DNA from: Bettongia penicillata ogilbyi
Lineage: Eukaryota > Chordata > Mammalia > Diprotodontia > Potoroidae
Length of the DNA: 64,000 nucleotides
Direction: 5' to 3'
NCBI GenBank assembly: GCA_023548195.1
Contig: JAJHZJ010000696.1
Span: 412,001-476,000 of the forward strand
This document shows, one piece after another, positions 42,990 to 55,149 of the stretch (position 1 is the stretch's first letter; each line of letters begins with the position of its first letter). Made by a program: the position numbers and the translations under genes. Under the pieces are notes generated by a model. That model saw only the letters and a list, made by a program, of their open reading frames with translations. It ran no database searches and had not been told where the DNA came from.

Positions 42990-43900
42990 TTCCTCATCTG
43001 TTAATCTGAGCAATTTAGATTGTTTGTAAATATCCATTTTGCTTAGATTGTTAGATTTGCTGGCATTTAATTGGACAAAATATCACCTAATAATTGCTTT
43101 GATTCAATATTTATTGATGGTGAGGTAATTCTTTTTATTTTGATATTGATAATTTTTTCTTTCTTTTTTTAAAAATCAGATTAACCAATGATTTATCTAT
43201 TTTATTGGGGTTTTTATTTTTATTATTTATTTATTTGTTTATTTAACTTTTTACATTTATTTTCACAAAATTTTGGGTTCCAAATTTTCTCCCCTTTTAT
43301 CCCCTCCCCCACCCCAATACCCCAAGCAATCTAATTTTCCCTATCTCCAATCTGCCCTCTCTTCTGTCATCCCTCCCTTCTCGTCTCCATCTTCTCTTTT
43401 CTCCTGTAGGGCCAGATGACTTTCTATTCCTCATTAACTGTATGTCTTCTTTCCTAGTAGCAACAACAATACTAAACAGTTGTTCCTAAAACTTTGAGTT
43501 CCAAATTCTCCCCATCCCTCCCTCCCCACCCATTCCCTTTGGGAAGGCAGGCAATTCAATATAGGCCCTATCTGTGTAGTTTTGCAAATGACTTCCATAA
43601 TGGTCATGTTGTGTAAGACTAACTGAATTACCCTCCCTCCTAACCTGCCCCTCATTGTTTCTCTTCTGTCTTTTGATCCTGTCCTTCCCCAAGTGTTGAC
43701 TTCAAATTGCTCCTTCCTCCCTTGGCCCTCCCTTCCATCATTCCCCCCCTTGCTTATCTCCTTCTCCCCCACTTTCCTATACTGTAAGATAGGTTTTCAT
43801 AAGAGAAACTCCTAGGAATATTGGGTTTTTTAAATAAAATTAGCTCCTAGTTTTATTTAGTGGTTCCATGTTTTCCAAATCTCTAGCGTAGAGGACAATG
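42990..43900 (-). mobile_element. older L1 piece, minus strand, split by a younger L1 end
   Basis: 42,990-43,236 reads as complement of L1 ORF2 (cagattaaccaatgatttat, ctattttattgggg). 43,821-43,900 resumes it (aaattagctcctagttttat). Between them is an inserted L1 3' end. Confidence 0.6.
43237..43820 (-). mobile_element. L1 3' end, minus strand, partly duplicated
   Basis: Begins with T-rich DNA (the reversed A-tail). It then has two related segments of complement L1 3' UTR: tgggttccaaattttctccc at about 43,275 and tgagttccaaattctcccca at about 43,496. The second continues into ggcaattcaatataggccct and ggtcatgttgtgtaagacta. The doubling may be two insertions or an internal duplication. Confidence 0.6.
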
Positions 43901-44009
43901 AAACTCTGTCCTTTCTTATTCTGAGTGCTGCCCAAGGTCACCTTCACTTTTTTGCTGCCACATCACAAGTTCTATTAGCTAAGGAGATTGATCAACCTCA
44001 TGTTACCTT

Positions 44010-44016
<7 letters not shown>

Positions 44017-44072
<56 letters not shown>
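44017..44072 (+). repeat. (TC)n microsatellite
   Basis: About 27 tc units without interruption. Confidence 0.95.
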
Positions 44073-44077
<5 letters not shown>

Positions 44078-44079
44078 AC

Positions 44080-45424
44080 ACAGTGAGGACAGTGGGAGGG
44101 GACGGTCAAGGCTTTTATCAATTCAGTATGATGAAACAAAAAAATATAAGCACTACCACATATGGAAAGTCTGGAAGGGATTGGTAGATGTTGACTGGGC
44201 TGATGTCAAAGTGGTCACTCCCTCTGGGCTATTCCCTACACTTATGTGCCTTTCTGCACCAACTTTTCCTTTCTGCCTCCCCTCAAATAGAGTGTGTGTG
44301 TGTGTGTGTGTATGTATGTGTGTTTTCTAGTCGATCTCTGCAACTTACCTTTAGAAAGTGGGGTTGTGTTCAAACCCATCAAGGGAAGACAATGGGAAGT
44401 GAAAAATGCTTGAAAGCCAAGTCACATATCAGCTCCACTTCATCCTGCAATTCCCACCAAGGTGCTGAGCTGAATTATGTCAGGGAATGAGATTCATTTG
44501 TTCTTTCTATGCTTTGGGAACATTTTAAAGCATAAACTAATAATTTTCTTTTGTTCAGCTTGGATCCACAGCTGGGAAGAAAAGTTCTAACAATTAGAAT
44601 GAGTCTCAGTTTCTTTCTCATGGTGAATATATATCACAATTTGAAATCTCCTGCTTCTCCTTTGTTGTTTTCTATCTATAAAGCATAGATCAGTATAGGT
44701 GGAAGAGGGAAACAGGAACCAAAATTATTCACAACATCTTGATGGACTAATCCTCCAACTATCTGGTTGCTTAATATTAGAAAGTCCCAAACTCTTACGA
44801 GAGGAGAAATAAAATATAGAAAAACTATACAAAAATACAGCAAAGTAGAAGTCTTATCCGCTATTGTAACAGCTGTTTGATGTACTTGGACAAAAGATCT
44901 GGCAGTTTTGTCTAAAAAGATATCTTTCATAATTGTCAATGTACTTGGTCACATCTTTGTGTCTCCTGCCTAAGTATAGGAAATGTTTTCTTATTCTAAT
45001 AACAAATCCTGCCAAATATATTCCCTTTTTTCACCCCTGGCTGATCCTTGTCTTTCCCTACCCTTGCCTGTTACATGAAATGCTTTACTTGTCTCTGTTA
45101 AGTTGCTACAGTCTGCTGCTGATTGGCTGAAAATTCCAAGTAGTCCTGAAAACTTATGAACACCCAGTCTGTCCCATGAGGGGTTGAACCTGCTATCATC
45201 AAGGTAGTATTCCCTAGCCTGCTAACACATATCTTTGATATCACTTCGACTTCCTATTTTTTTCCCAAACTCATTGAACCCTCAATGACAGGTAGGTTAC
45301 TCCCAGGGTTCCCATTTTTAAAGAAAATTCCAATGGGGAAAAAATAGGTTAGTGAACAACCTAGATAAGTAACAATTAGAAACAATGAATTATATAACCC
45401 AGAAATAGATAAACCCAGTGACAT
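44080..45424. other. mostly unassigned
   Basis: A (TG)n run lies at about 44,291-44,322. The rest is unique-looking, with no gene or repeat recognised. Confidence 0.45.
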
Positions 45425-45902
45425 AAAGTGCTTGGAGAAAAACCTCTGTCTTTAATAAAGACTACTAGGAAAACTGGAAGACAGGCAGAAACTGGTTTTA
45501 GACTGTCGCAAACCTTATCCTATAATGAGCTCAAAATGGATAATTGACCGAAGTATAAAAGGTCACATCATCTTTTAATAGAAGAAAACAAGACAGGTAA
45601 TTTTCACAGCTATGACTAGAGAGGAGGGAGTTCCCTTTTTCTCAAATGAAAATATCAAATTTATTTTCATAAGTGAAATCCTTGAAAGAATGAGGAAATA
45701 ACTCATAAATCCTTCCCCTCTTAATTACATACCAAAACTTATGTTATGTGGTATTTCTTTTCACTTGCAGCTGCCTTTTGACTCCCTATCCCACCTTGGA
45801 CATTTGTTCTATGAAGTTTACAAAGTGGAAATACTAGATGTCTTCAAGGCTAAGGTTGGGAGAGCTCAGTATTTCCTTATTGATCCTATGACATGAGAAA
45901 CT

Positions 45903-45990
45903 GTTGTTATTTGTCCTTCATGCTCAAAGAGGACCAATGACATCACAAAAGTGGTGTCTTGATTTACAAATACAGAAAAGCAGGAGACAT
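45903..45990 (+). repeat. R3 dispersed repeat fragment
   Basis: tgtccttcatgctcaaagag, gaccaatgacatcacaaaag and gtgtcttgatttacaaatac: the R3 head. Confidence 0.6.
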
Positions 45991-46007
45991 TTAATTTGAA
46001 TGAGAAA

Positions 46008-46120
46008 TATACATATGTAATATATATTATATATAACATGTTATATATAATATATAATATATACATATTATGTATATATAATATATAATATATACATATT
46101 ATGTATATATATATATAGTC
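46008..46120. repeat. AT-rich palindromic repeat
   Basis: Built from tatata, atacatatt and atgtatata blocks. A unit of about 33 bases containing atatacatattatgtata occurs twice (near 46,056 and 46,089). The strand is nearly self-complementary throughout. Confidence 0.85.
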
Positions 46121-47217
46121 CAGGGAAAGAAGTTTTAAGTATTAATAAATAAAACTGTCTTCATTAAATCACCTATTCCCCCTCTATGTTCCACTTCATC
46201 TCCCTTTTCTTATCTTTCTTTGATAGAATTAATTTGCATAAAATTTCCTATTAAAGCATAACTTTCAGTCTTAAAATGTCTTATCAATAATCTATTTTTT
46301 GTATCACTATCAGAAAGCAGAGAAGAAATAAGGAGTTTTATGCCCCCACAATATCTAAGTGCTCAGAAAAGATAATGTAATTTCAAGTACATGAAATTGA
46401 CAACACTTTGTAAGAATAAAATCAGTATAGCCAGGTACCTAGAATAAGAAGGGAAACTCATCTGGGTGGGGAAGGATCTTTACATTAAAGTTATCTAAGG
46501 ACTAGATATTCAAAATATACAGGAGAGTAAGACAAATATGTAAAACTAAGAGGCATAACTTAATAGACAATGGTCAAAGTGCCAACAAACTGTCCTAAAA
46601 AGAAAAACGAAGTATTCACAACCAATTACAAGACTAGTTGCTCCAAATTCTGAATAGTAAGACAAATGAAAATCAAAAGAACGTTGTGGTTTTGCTTCAT
46701 ACTCAGTAAATTGTCAACAATGTCAAAAGGTGGACATTTTCAAAGTTTGAGTGGCCACTAGAGGACAGGGTCACTAACTGGAGGACTTGTAAAATGGACC
46801 AATCATTTTGGAAAGTAATTTGAAATTAAACCTAATTAACATACGAAAATGCCCATACTCCTTTGAAACTGAGATTTCTTTGGTAGGTTCCCAAAAGAGG
46901 CTAAAGATACAAAGAAATGTCATGTTTACTAAAGTATTTGTGACAGGAGTTTTGTAGCAAAAAAAAAAGAAAGAAAGAAAAGAAAAGATGGAAACATTAG
47001 ATATCAGAAGATTGGTAAGTAGCTAAAGAAAATGTGACACTTAATGTATCGCAATATTATTCTGCCACAAATGATGAAAAAGAAAAATCCTATGCATCAT
47101 GGGAAAACACGCATAATGAAGTGACCAGAAATAGAAAAATAATAAACATAATAACTACAGCATTGTAATTATAAAAAACAATAGAGACCCTGGGCAAGTC
47201 ACTTAACCTTGATTGCC

Positions 47218-47342
47218 AAGAAAAAGGAAGAGGTGAAGGAGAATGAGAAAAGGAGAAGGAGGAGGACAAGGAAGAGGAAAAAGAAGGAGAAGAATGAGGA
47301 GGAGGAGGAGGAGGAGGAGAGGAAGAAGAAGAAAAATGAAAA
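47218..47342 (+). repeat. (GGA/GAA)n purine tract
   Basis: Irregular purine repeats, with a purer gaggag core at about 47,296-47,320. The basic/acidic open frames are artefacts. A short MAR1 core fragment (ccctgggcaagtcacttaac) precedes it. Confidence 0.85.
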
Positions 47343-47571
47343 TAGAATACAAGTGAATACCGCTTTCATTCTAATGGCCAAGCCTGGCTCCAGACAAGAG
47401 CTAAGATGTGGTTTTCTAGCATGTTTACAGAGGTGGGGGAATATGGGTCTTAAAAATTACATTTAATATTAGTTGATTTAGTGATTGTTTTTCTGTATAA
47501 CTTTTCATTTTCTTTTTATATATATTTCTTATAAAAGATAGTTCTAATTGGACATTGGGGAAAATCCCCTA

Positions 47572-48095
47572 ACAACTGTGGAATGATGGAACAAGTTGTG
47601 GCATATGAGTTTGCTATGAGAAATAACAAGCAGGATGATGTCAGAAAAATCTGAAAAGATTTACATGAACTGATGTAGAGTAAACTGGGCAGAACTAGGA
47701 GAACATTGCATGCAGTAACAATATTATATGATGATCAACTGTGAATGACTTAGCTATTCTCAGCAGTACGATGATCCAAGACAATTCCAAAGACTCATGA
47801 TAAAATATGCCCTCCACTTCCAGATAAAGAACTGATGGAAGTGAATTCAAATCCATAGCATCGTATTTTCACTTTCTTTATGTTTTTCACGGTGTTTGGT
47901 TTTTTGTTTGTGTCTTCTTCCACAATATTACTGATATGGAATTGTGTTTCACAAGATTGCACATGTGTAACATATCAAATTGCTTGCCATCTCAGGGAAA
48001 GAGGGAGGAAGAAAATTTGGGACTCATTTTAGAAAAATAATGTTAAAATTGTTTTACATGTAATTGGGAAAAAATAAAATATTATTAAAATAAAA
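47572..48095 (+). mobile_element. 5'-truncated L1, 3' end
   Basis: gaactgatgtagagtaaact, aactgtgaatgacttagcta, cttcttccacaatattactg, acatgtgtaacatatcaaat, then an aataaaatattatta tail. It has the complete 3' UTR that the 36.35-42.48 kb copy lacks. Confidence 0.85.
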
Positions 48096-49579
48096 GATAG
48101 TTCTCTGGGAGAGAAGAGGACTATATCTGCAAATGAAGGTCATGTAACAACAAACCACTGAGATATAATTATTTCCATCAAAGCAAAGAAAAAAATGAGC
48201 AAAAAGAAATATAATTATCTTATAATGTTTACCTACTAGCTTTCCTTTCTATTGATATCCACATAGTCCCTTCTACTTCCCAGATATGGTTCTCTCTATC
48301 TCCATTGGGAGAAGAGAAATCAATGCTTAATTAATTTGACATAAAGAGGCAAAGACAAAAACACACAAGGCAGAAAGACAGAAGATGAAATCCGATCATC
48401 TTACATTTAAACACCAAATTTCACTGTACAATTAATTTCCAGATGATTCCCTCTTCTTCCAAGCAAACTAGAATAATTCTTTTGGATGCTGGTGTAACAT
48501 AATTGTATAGAAGGCAACTAAGATCCAGAAAAATGAACCAACATGCACAAAGTCACACAAGTGGCAAGAAGTCATCCCAGAATTCAAGGCAAGATTTTTT
48601 TACTCCAAAGGCATCTCTAAATTCCCTTGCTCTAGGCTACCATCTCTTATGAAAGAATAGCATCTCTAAAGAATAGCTGGAAGATTTGATTCATTAAATG
48701 CAAAACTTTCCCAACCAAAAGCATTCACACAAGTAAAATATATTTCATTACTAGATACAGCTAGCTTCTCAACAATGAAGCCCACAAACAATCCTCAAGT
48801 CAAAGAAGTTCATGTCCTAAAAATGATTTCTTGGGAAAGATTTTAGTGTCTTTCCAAAGAAGAATTACACAACAGATCAAACACTACCCCCTAATGACAC
48901 ACTTCAGCATCCCACTCCCCCCCCAAAAAAAACAGGAAATAAATGGATTTCTTTAAAGGATATGAAAAAAATTAGAGATTGAGATGCTATTCACATCACA
49001 GATGTGAATGCAGCTTTAAAAAATATATTTTAAAATATCTCCTCCTCTCTCTCTCTCTCTCTGTCTCTCTCTCTGTCTCTCTCTCTGTCTCTCTCTCTTT
49101 CTCCCCATATACACACATTTTACCCTCTCCTTAGTATTTACCAACAAATGCATACCTCCACTTTTCCCATAATTTTAGACACATAACACTGTAGCTATGA
49201 ATCCAGTCAAAGAAAATCAACTTCAAACATCAGTTCCAAAGGCCAATGCAAAAGGCTAACATTTAGAAAGGTTTCTAAACACTGTTTTGCATTCCTTTAC
49301 AAGTTGTCAGACTCACTGAAAGGCCCTGAAATGCAGTTTTTTTATTTATAGAGATGGGAGGGTGGAATATATGTTTTTCATATAATTTTGGTATAAAAGG
49401 CAGAAAATTATTTTTAATACAGTCGCTACTAGGGACAGTGGAGGTATTGGGGTTGTAGACTTAAATTTTCCCAAAATTAGTAGTATAAAAGTGGGCAAGT
49501 CAAAGCCTCTGGGTCTGAGTTTATTCCCTATAAAATGAGAGGATTTCTCTAAAATCATTCAATCTCAACAAGTCACTCC
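48096..49579. other. mostly unassigned; SINE and (TC)n
   Basis: A minus-strand CORE-SINE fragment is at about 48,515-48,625 (gcacaaagtcacacaagtgg). A (TC)n/(CTGT)n tract is at 49,039-49,101. The rest is unassigned. Confidence 0.5.
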
Positions 49580-50550
49580 TCTCTGCCAGGCACCAGTTCC
49601 TTCCCTCAAAGAACTTATATTTTATTTGGAGTAAACAATGTGTACAAAAGAAAACAGCTACAAGATATATACAAAGTATATAGAAACCAATCTGGGGAGA
49701 CTGAACAGAAGGCACTAACAAACTGGAGGAACAACCTAGGCTTCCTATAGGATATGGCTCTTGAGTCGAACTATAAAAGAAATTAAGGATTCAATCCATC
49801 AACTAACCTTAATTAAGCACATATATTTGCCAGTCATTGTGCCAAGAACTGGCAATGAAAGGCAAAATATAGTTCCTGCCCTCAAGGATCATATATTTTA
49901 ATGAGACTAAGATAAAGAATCCATTCCAAATCACCTTTGTAAAAGCATGGAGTTGGAAAATGGATTGTCAAGCATGAAGAACAAGAAATAATCTATCCTG
50001 GCTGGAATATAGTATATTGAGCATTGAGAATAAGCTGGAAAGAGCTTGATTGTGAAAATCTTTGCATTTTATATTGGAGGCAAGATAAACAAAGCTTTTT
50101 GAAAGAGTCATATCTGAGAATCACTTAGGTTGTGGAGTGGAGGATGGATTGAAGAAAAGAGAAGCTAGAAATAGGAAAACCAATGGATTCCTAAATCCAT
50201 TGTAATCGTCTAGTCCAGAAAAGATAGGAGCCTAAATGAGAGGCAGTGGTCATGTGAATTGAGAATAGGCAATGTTAGAAAAAGATGTTATCAAGGAAGA
50301 AATGAGAAAACTTGGCATCTGGCTGAAGAGTAAGAATGAAGGATGACTTCACACATGGCACACTCAACTAACTGGTGATACCCTCAAAAGAATTAGAGAA
50401 GTTACGAAGAAATGATGCTTTGGGGGAGTGTGGAGGAAGATAGTAAGTTCAGTTACAGATATGCTGATTTCAGGATGCCTAGAGATTACACTGGAGATTC
50501 CAATAGAAAGTCAGTGACATAAGCCTGGATTTCAAGAAAGAGTAGGGGAG
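49580..50550 (+). repeat. R1 dispersed repeat, long copy
   Basis: A broken R1 head, doubled at about 49,585 and 49,820 (ttcctgccctcaaggatcat). Then cttgattgtgaaaatctttg, gtggagtggaggatggattg, gtcatgtgaattgagaatag, and ggatgcctagagattacact near the end. It is non-coding. Confidence 0.6.
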
Positions 50551-50556
50551 GATATA

Positions 50557-50709
50557 GAGGGTGTCCCAAAAGCCTTGGTGGAGTTTTATGCCTTTATATT
50601 CCTTCCTGTTGTCCCAATAGTGTTAGTGCAGTTTCAAGCTCTAATAGTTCTGATATTAGTCATTACTTCTTATACCTTAAAACTGCACTAATACTTTTGA
50701 GATACACTG
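50557..50709. mobile_element. mariner-like miniature inverted-repeat element
   Basis: 153 bases between TA dinucleotides (50,555-50,556 and 50,710-50,711). The left end is gagggtgtcccaaaag; the reverse complement of the right end is cagtgtatctcaaaag. The match continues inward (ttggtggagtttta against attagtgcagtttta). A third copy of the end motif (tgtcccaatagtgttagtgc) lies inside at about 50,610. TA targets and gtgtcccaaaag-type ends are mariner features. Confidence 0.7.
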
Positions 50710-50711
50710 TA

Positions 50712-52660
50712 TGAGCATGCCAACTATTTGCATAGAAATTACAATTAAACTCATAGGATGGGTTAGAATTGATTACCTCTTTTTAAAAAAAAAAAAAAGT
50801 ACTCCCAGTTCTAATAATATGTGGCTTTGATATTAAGGTTACAAATATAACATGCAGAGATTCTGTGTTGAGGTAATAATTCAAAGACTATTCAGATATC
50901 AATTTTCCCTAAAAAAGCAATATATTTGCAGGATCTGATTTGTCCCTACCTCCCTTGATACAGATTCCTGGTCATGAAGGGAATGAAAAGTACCAGCCAC
51001 ATGGTTCTATGATCCATCTGACTTGGTGAATGTATGGACACAACACAAATCATTACAACCTTCCCTGATGACTACACAAATTTCCGTAAGGAGGTAAGGA
51101 CAGCTGTTTATAGAAATGCCAAGTGCCACTGAATTCTTCTTTTATATGCTTGTTATCATGGGGTTAAGTAAACCTTCTTTTGTTAACTGTTTAGTGACTT
51201 AGGAATGCCTCATTTTATCCCCAAATCAAACCTCAACTACCAGAAAGCCAGCTTCAGTTCCTCCCCTAAACTCATGATCTTCACACATGATATCTATCAA
51301 TAAGTATCTATTTAGTATCTATGTGGTAGGTGCTAGGGATAAAAATAAAAAGAATGATATAACCTCTACTCAAAATGCACTTGTATTCTAATGGAAAATA
51401 TAATATATATGTAAAAACATAAAACATAAATATAATATCAATAAGTGCCCATCTATACCAAGTGGTTAAATACAAGCAATTGGGAGATCAGAAAGCATTG
51501 CTAGGATTTAGGAATCTAAAGACAACTTCCTGATTTTCTTTTAGACCAAAGAGCCCAGAACCATAACTAAGGCACAATGACCAAAGTTTTGCTCTAAGAG
51601 GATAGGGGACCAATATCCCCCTCCAGGACTGTCCTTCTTCTCTTAAGGGTCATAACTTTGGCTCTCTACTCAACCCTCTAGCAGTGACCACTCTTTTAGC
51701 AAGATAGACATTTGTAGGATTCTGAGCATGCTTTCTGGTGGTCACTCCACTGGTCACTTTCCTAACACCTGACAATCTCTGCCTTGCTCTAACTTTCTCC
51801 TAGGAAAAAATTGCTAAGTATAGTTCTCAATCAGAAATCCCATTTTTATATTGTAAAAAGATACTTCTCAGCACCATGGAGGACACTGCTATCCTATTTC
51901 TATTTCAGATATCCCAAAACAATTTCCAAAACTCATCCCCAACTTCTGCCAAACAATCAATCAGAACATTACCCATTCATGCCTCATGACTTGCTTTGGG
52001 AAGACTGACAGTGTTCCTCTGATTTTGTGCTTCACACAAATCAGTTCATGTGTTTCATATTTGAAAGAGTTGAACTCAATCATTCATCTAATCTCTCTGA
52101 AGTTCTACTATGTTCTAGGGCCAATGCCAATAACGACCATAAAACAGGTTGATTTCAAGCTAAATTGCCCTGGAAAATGACATTTTTGATTTTCAGTGGC
52201 ACCTTCAAGAGAACATATTCTTTCACAGTTTCTGAACATTTCACACTGAAATACTGAGAAGTATTCTTTCTGTAATTATTACAAGAAAATATTGTTTAAG
52301 GTTTCAGACTCCTTCCTTTATCCTTTTGTCTTTCTTTTCTGGTTAATATTTCAAGTAGATAGTGGAAACTGTTGATCGTTGCCTGTTCAGTCCTTTCCTC
52401 ACTACCACTAGTAGGTTTTATCAATGCTGCAGAGACGACCCATAATCAAAACCATCCACACAACTGCCATCTGTCTCTTCTGCTCCCGCATGAAAATTGG
52501 CAGAAAATTCTCATTTAGAGCTGCAGCAAAAACCCACAGAAATTGGGCATAAATCCTTCATGCTGGATTTACCCAAAACAGGATATTTTCCTGCTTCTGA
52601 GAACTCAATTCCATTCCACTTCCAAAAGTGGAGAAAGCAGGTGTTGTGTAGAAACTCCAA
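50712..52660. other. mostly unassigned
   Basis: An R1-like head is at about 51,285-51,400 (tatgtggtaggtgctaggga). Otherwise nothing is recognised; the open frames at 51,811-52,180 match no family. Confidence 0.45.
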
Positions 52661-52661
52661 A

Positions 52662-52775
52662 TAAAATTCAATCCAACAAACAGGTCCAAAGCACCTATTA
52701 TGGGCAAAGCACTGAACTAGATACTAGGGATAGAAAGACAGAAACAAGACATTCCCTGTATTCAGGAAGGATAAA
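52662..52775 (+). repeat. R1 head fragment
   Basis: aagcacctattatgggcaaa, tactagggatagaaagac and attccctgtattcaggaagg. Confidence 0.5.
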
Positions 52776-53419
52776 TCCTCATTTGTGACAAAGCATGATA
52801 CCAAGATAGCTGTGAACAAGTAGTAATTCCCTCTCCTCCCTCCCAAACCTTCTTTGAAGCTGTCATGGGAGAGCCTATTCATGTGGAATCCTGATTTTTC
52901 CCCTCAAGGACGAAAGGATGAACTTGTCTAGTAGCAGAAATTATTCTTTCCTCTATGGGTTTGTTTCATTTGTAATGACTGGACTAATCAATGAAATATT
53001 GCTAAAGTGTTCTAATCTCTCTTTGGTACTCTCCATTTGCAAGGGATTTTAAGTAAGTCAAACTTTCAGTTCAAAAGATGGGCATGAGACTAGTGATTAT
53101 TTATTCCTACAGGTCTTTCTTTGCTTCAGTTAGCTTCTGAAGAGTTCTGGTGTTGACTTAAGCTATCCCCAGAGAGAACCATAAGCAATTTATAGGTTCA
53201 TTTTCTTCTCATATTAGATGAAAATGGCCCTGCAGGGGAGGTCAATTAATTCTATGAGAGATCTGAGTTGGAGAAAGGTGAATGTTAAAGGTTATTGCCT
53301 AAGAGGAGTTTTCATGATATTTAGTCCATGATATTTAGATCAGTTCATTTCAAATTCTAACATTGTGTATGGAGTGATATGTTTTCAATTTTTTAGGTAA
53401 TAGTTTTCTTTTTTAAGTT
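52776..53419. other. unassigned stretch
   Basis: Nothing recognised. A short direct repeat, atgatatttag, occurs twice near 53,314 and 53,328. Confidence 0.45.
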
Positions 53420-53640
53420 TCTTGACAGTAAAGACTGTTTCATTTTCTTTTTAAAATTGTTTCTTTCTTTTTACTTGAATCCCTATCACCTAACACATCA
53501 CCTAGCCCATATTATTGTTCAGTGATTTCACTTGTGTTCAACATTTAATTTCCCCATTTGTTTTCTTGACAAAGATCCTGGAGTGGTTTTCCCTTTCCTT
53601 CTCCAACCTAGCACATAATAGTGTATAATATACTATTAAT
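53420..53640 (+). repeat. L2 3' end, split by a MAR1 fragment
   Basis: L2 terminal text (tgacagtaaagactgtttca, cctatcacctaacacatc) is interrupted after cctagcccata (53,501-53,511) and resumes at cctagcacata (53,607-53,617), a decayed target duplication. Confidence 0.6.
53512..53606 (-). repeat. MAR1 tail fragment, minus strand
   Basis: ttgttcagtgatttcacttg, tttgttttcttgacaaagat and cctggagtggttttcccttt: the RTE-like tail half only, so it was truncated at insertion. Confidence 0.7.
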
Positions 53641-53764
53641 TGATTGCTTGATGACCAAGATGTTGTCACTGGAGCACGTCAAAGAGGTAAGCAAGGTCCA
53701 GATGTATTTCAGCATGATGACCACAGGAGAAAGAGACCAATAGTAAAATAATTCAAAGAACTGA

Positions 53765-53835
53765 AGAAACTGAAGCCCAGAGGGAAAATAATGCACCTAT
53801 TTAGTGGCAGAGTGGCAGTGGATTAGAAAGTTTTG
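53765..53835 (-). repeat. CORE-SINE fragment, minus strand
   Basis: gaagaaactgaagcccagag followed by tagtggcagagtggcagtgg. Confidence 0.55.
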
Positions 53836-54796
53836 GCTGCCCTCTCCCTTTCCAAAGTTAGTTCTACTACACTTGAATAGAGTTGGCAAGATGAACAAGG
53901 AGTAGGAAGGTCCATTATACAATACATATGAAGATCTCATTTTGAGAAAGGAGCCAGAATCTCAGAGGTGAGGTAAGAGTGAAAACCTGGAGAATAGGGA
54001 AATGTTCTATGGGAGAAAAAGGCAAAAAAGAACAGAGAGGAAGATTGCTTAAGACGGCAATTTGAAAGATGGTAAAGAAGCCCAGCTCTATCAGAGAAAC
54101 CTCAGTAAATACTGCAAAGGTCCCCACAACTATCGATGATAAAGAAATCTAAAGAAGAAACACAGATAAGATGAATGCATCCAGATCAGAACAGCACCAA
54201 AAAAATAACCAGAAGACAGTGGAGACAGGTAGAGTCACAGCAAGGAAGTAAACAAAGAAGTCAGAAGGGGTGGAAAAAAGGTAACAATAAGGGAGTAAGA
54301 GAGAGATTACATAAATGCAGAAACCTTCAGAGACCAGGAGACAGATCAGGAAAAGGAAGCTAAGACAAACTTGCTTTAATATTCCAGAAGTCGCTGGAGG
54401 GAAATGGACACGGTGGTAAAAAAAGCAAGCGTGAGTTCCCACAAATGGACCTAAAGTTAGTCTATTCTCTGGAAGAATGGATTGTAGGAAGTCATTAAAG
54501 GTGTAGAAATTGAAAAGCTGAAGCTAGATCCAGACCTTAATTTGTCTGACAAGGAATAGAACCAGCTTCCATAGGTCACTGCACTAGGAACCACGGAGGG
54601 AGAAAGGGACAACTCAGGCACTTAGGTGCCAGCACCAGAGGGATCATGTAGGAGTCTAAGACTTGAGGGCCACAGGAGAGAATATAAACAATTTCACATT
54701 AGGATCCTGGGAGGAGAAAAAGGCAGAGGCTAGTCAAAGTTAGAACCTGCCATGAATCACCAAGAGAATGAAACAAATTAGGAATTAAGTTAGACT
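53836..54796. other. unassigned, purine-leaning
   Basis: Purine-leaning, non-coding text that may belong to an old dispersed repeat such as R1, but I cannot place it. Minus-strand open frames at 53,915-54,442 match nothing. Confidence 0.35.
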
Positions 54797-55022
54797 GGTG
54801 GAGTCTGAATGCAGATTGAAGTAGGTTTTTTTTTAACTGTCTTAATTTTTCTTTTTTCCTGTCTGTGTTTTCTTTCACAGTATAACTAATATGGAAATTT
54901 GTTTTGCATAACTGCACATGTGTAATCTATATCAGATTGTTTACCTTATCAATGAGAGGGGAAGGAGACCATTTTTTTAATTTTAAAAAATTTTACACAT
55001 AATTGGAAAAATAAAATACTTT
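54797..55022 (+). mobile_element. L1 3' UTR fragment
   Basis: ggagtctgaatgcagattga, ttctttcacagtataactaa, cacatgtgtaatctatatca, and a tail aattggaaaaataaaatact. Confidence 0.8.
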
Positions 55023-55149
55023 TTAATTAAGTTAGAGATTGTGACCCGATATGAGCCACCTCATTTAGATTTGAAACAATAGAAAGAGAGGGTAGCAAAA
55101 AAAGCATGTTCTATCCAAGAGTTTTGAAGAGGAATGGCATGAGCACAAA

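Larger units (their letters stand above)
45425..47120 (+). mobile_element. degenerate L1 ORF2 C-terminal region, plus strand
   Basis: Pieces at 45,425-45,710 (aaagactactaggaaaactg, gagctcaaaatggataattg) and about 46,380-47,120 (agaggcataacttaatagac, gaagattggtaagtagctaa) follow the order of the L1 ORF2 end. They are separated by an R3 fragment at 45,903-45,990 and an AT-rich palindrome. No frame survives. Confidence 0.6.
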
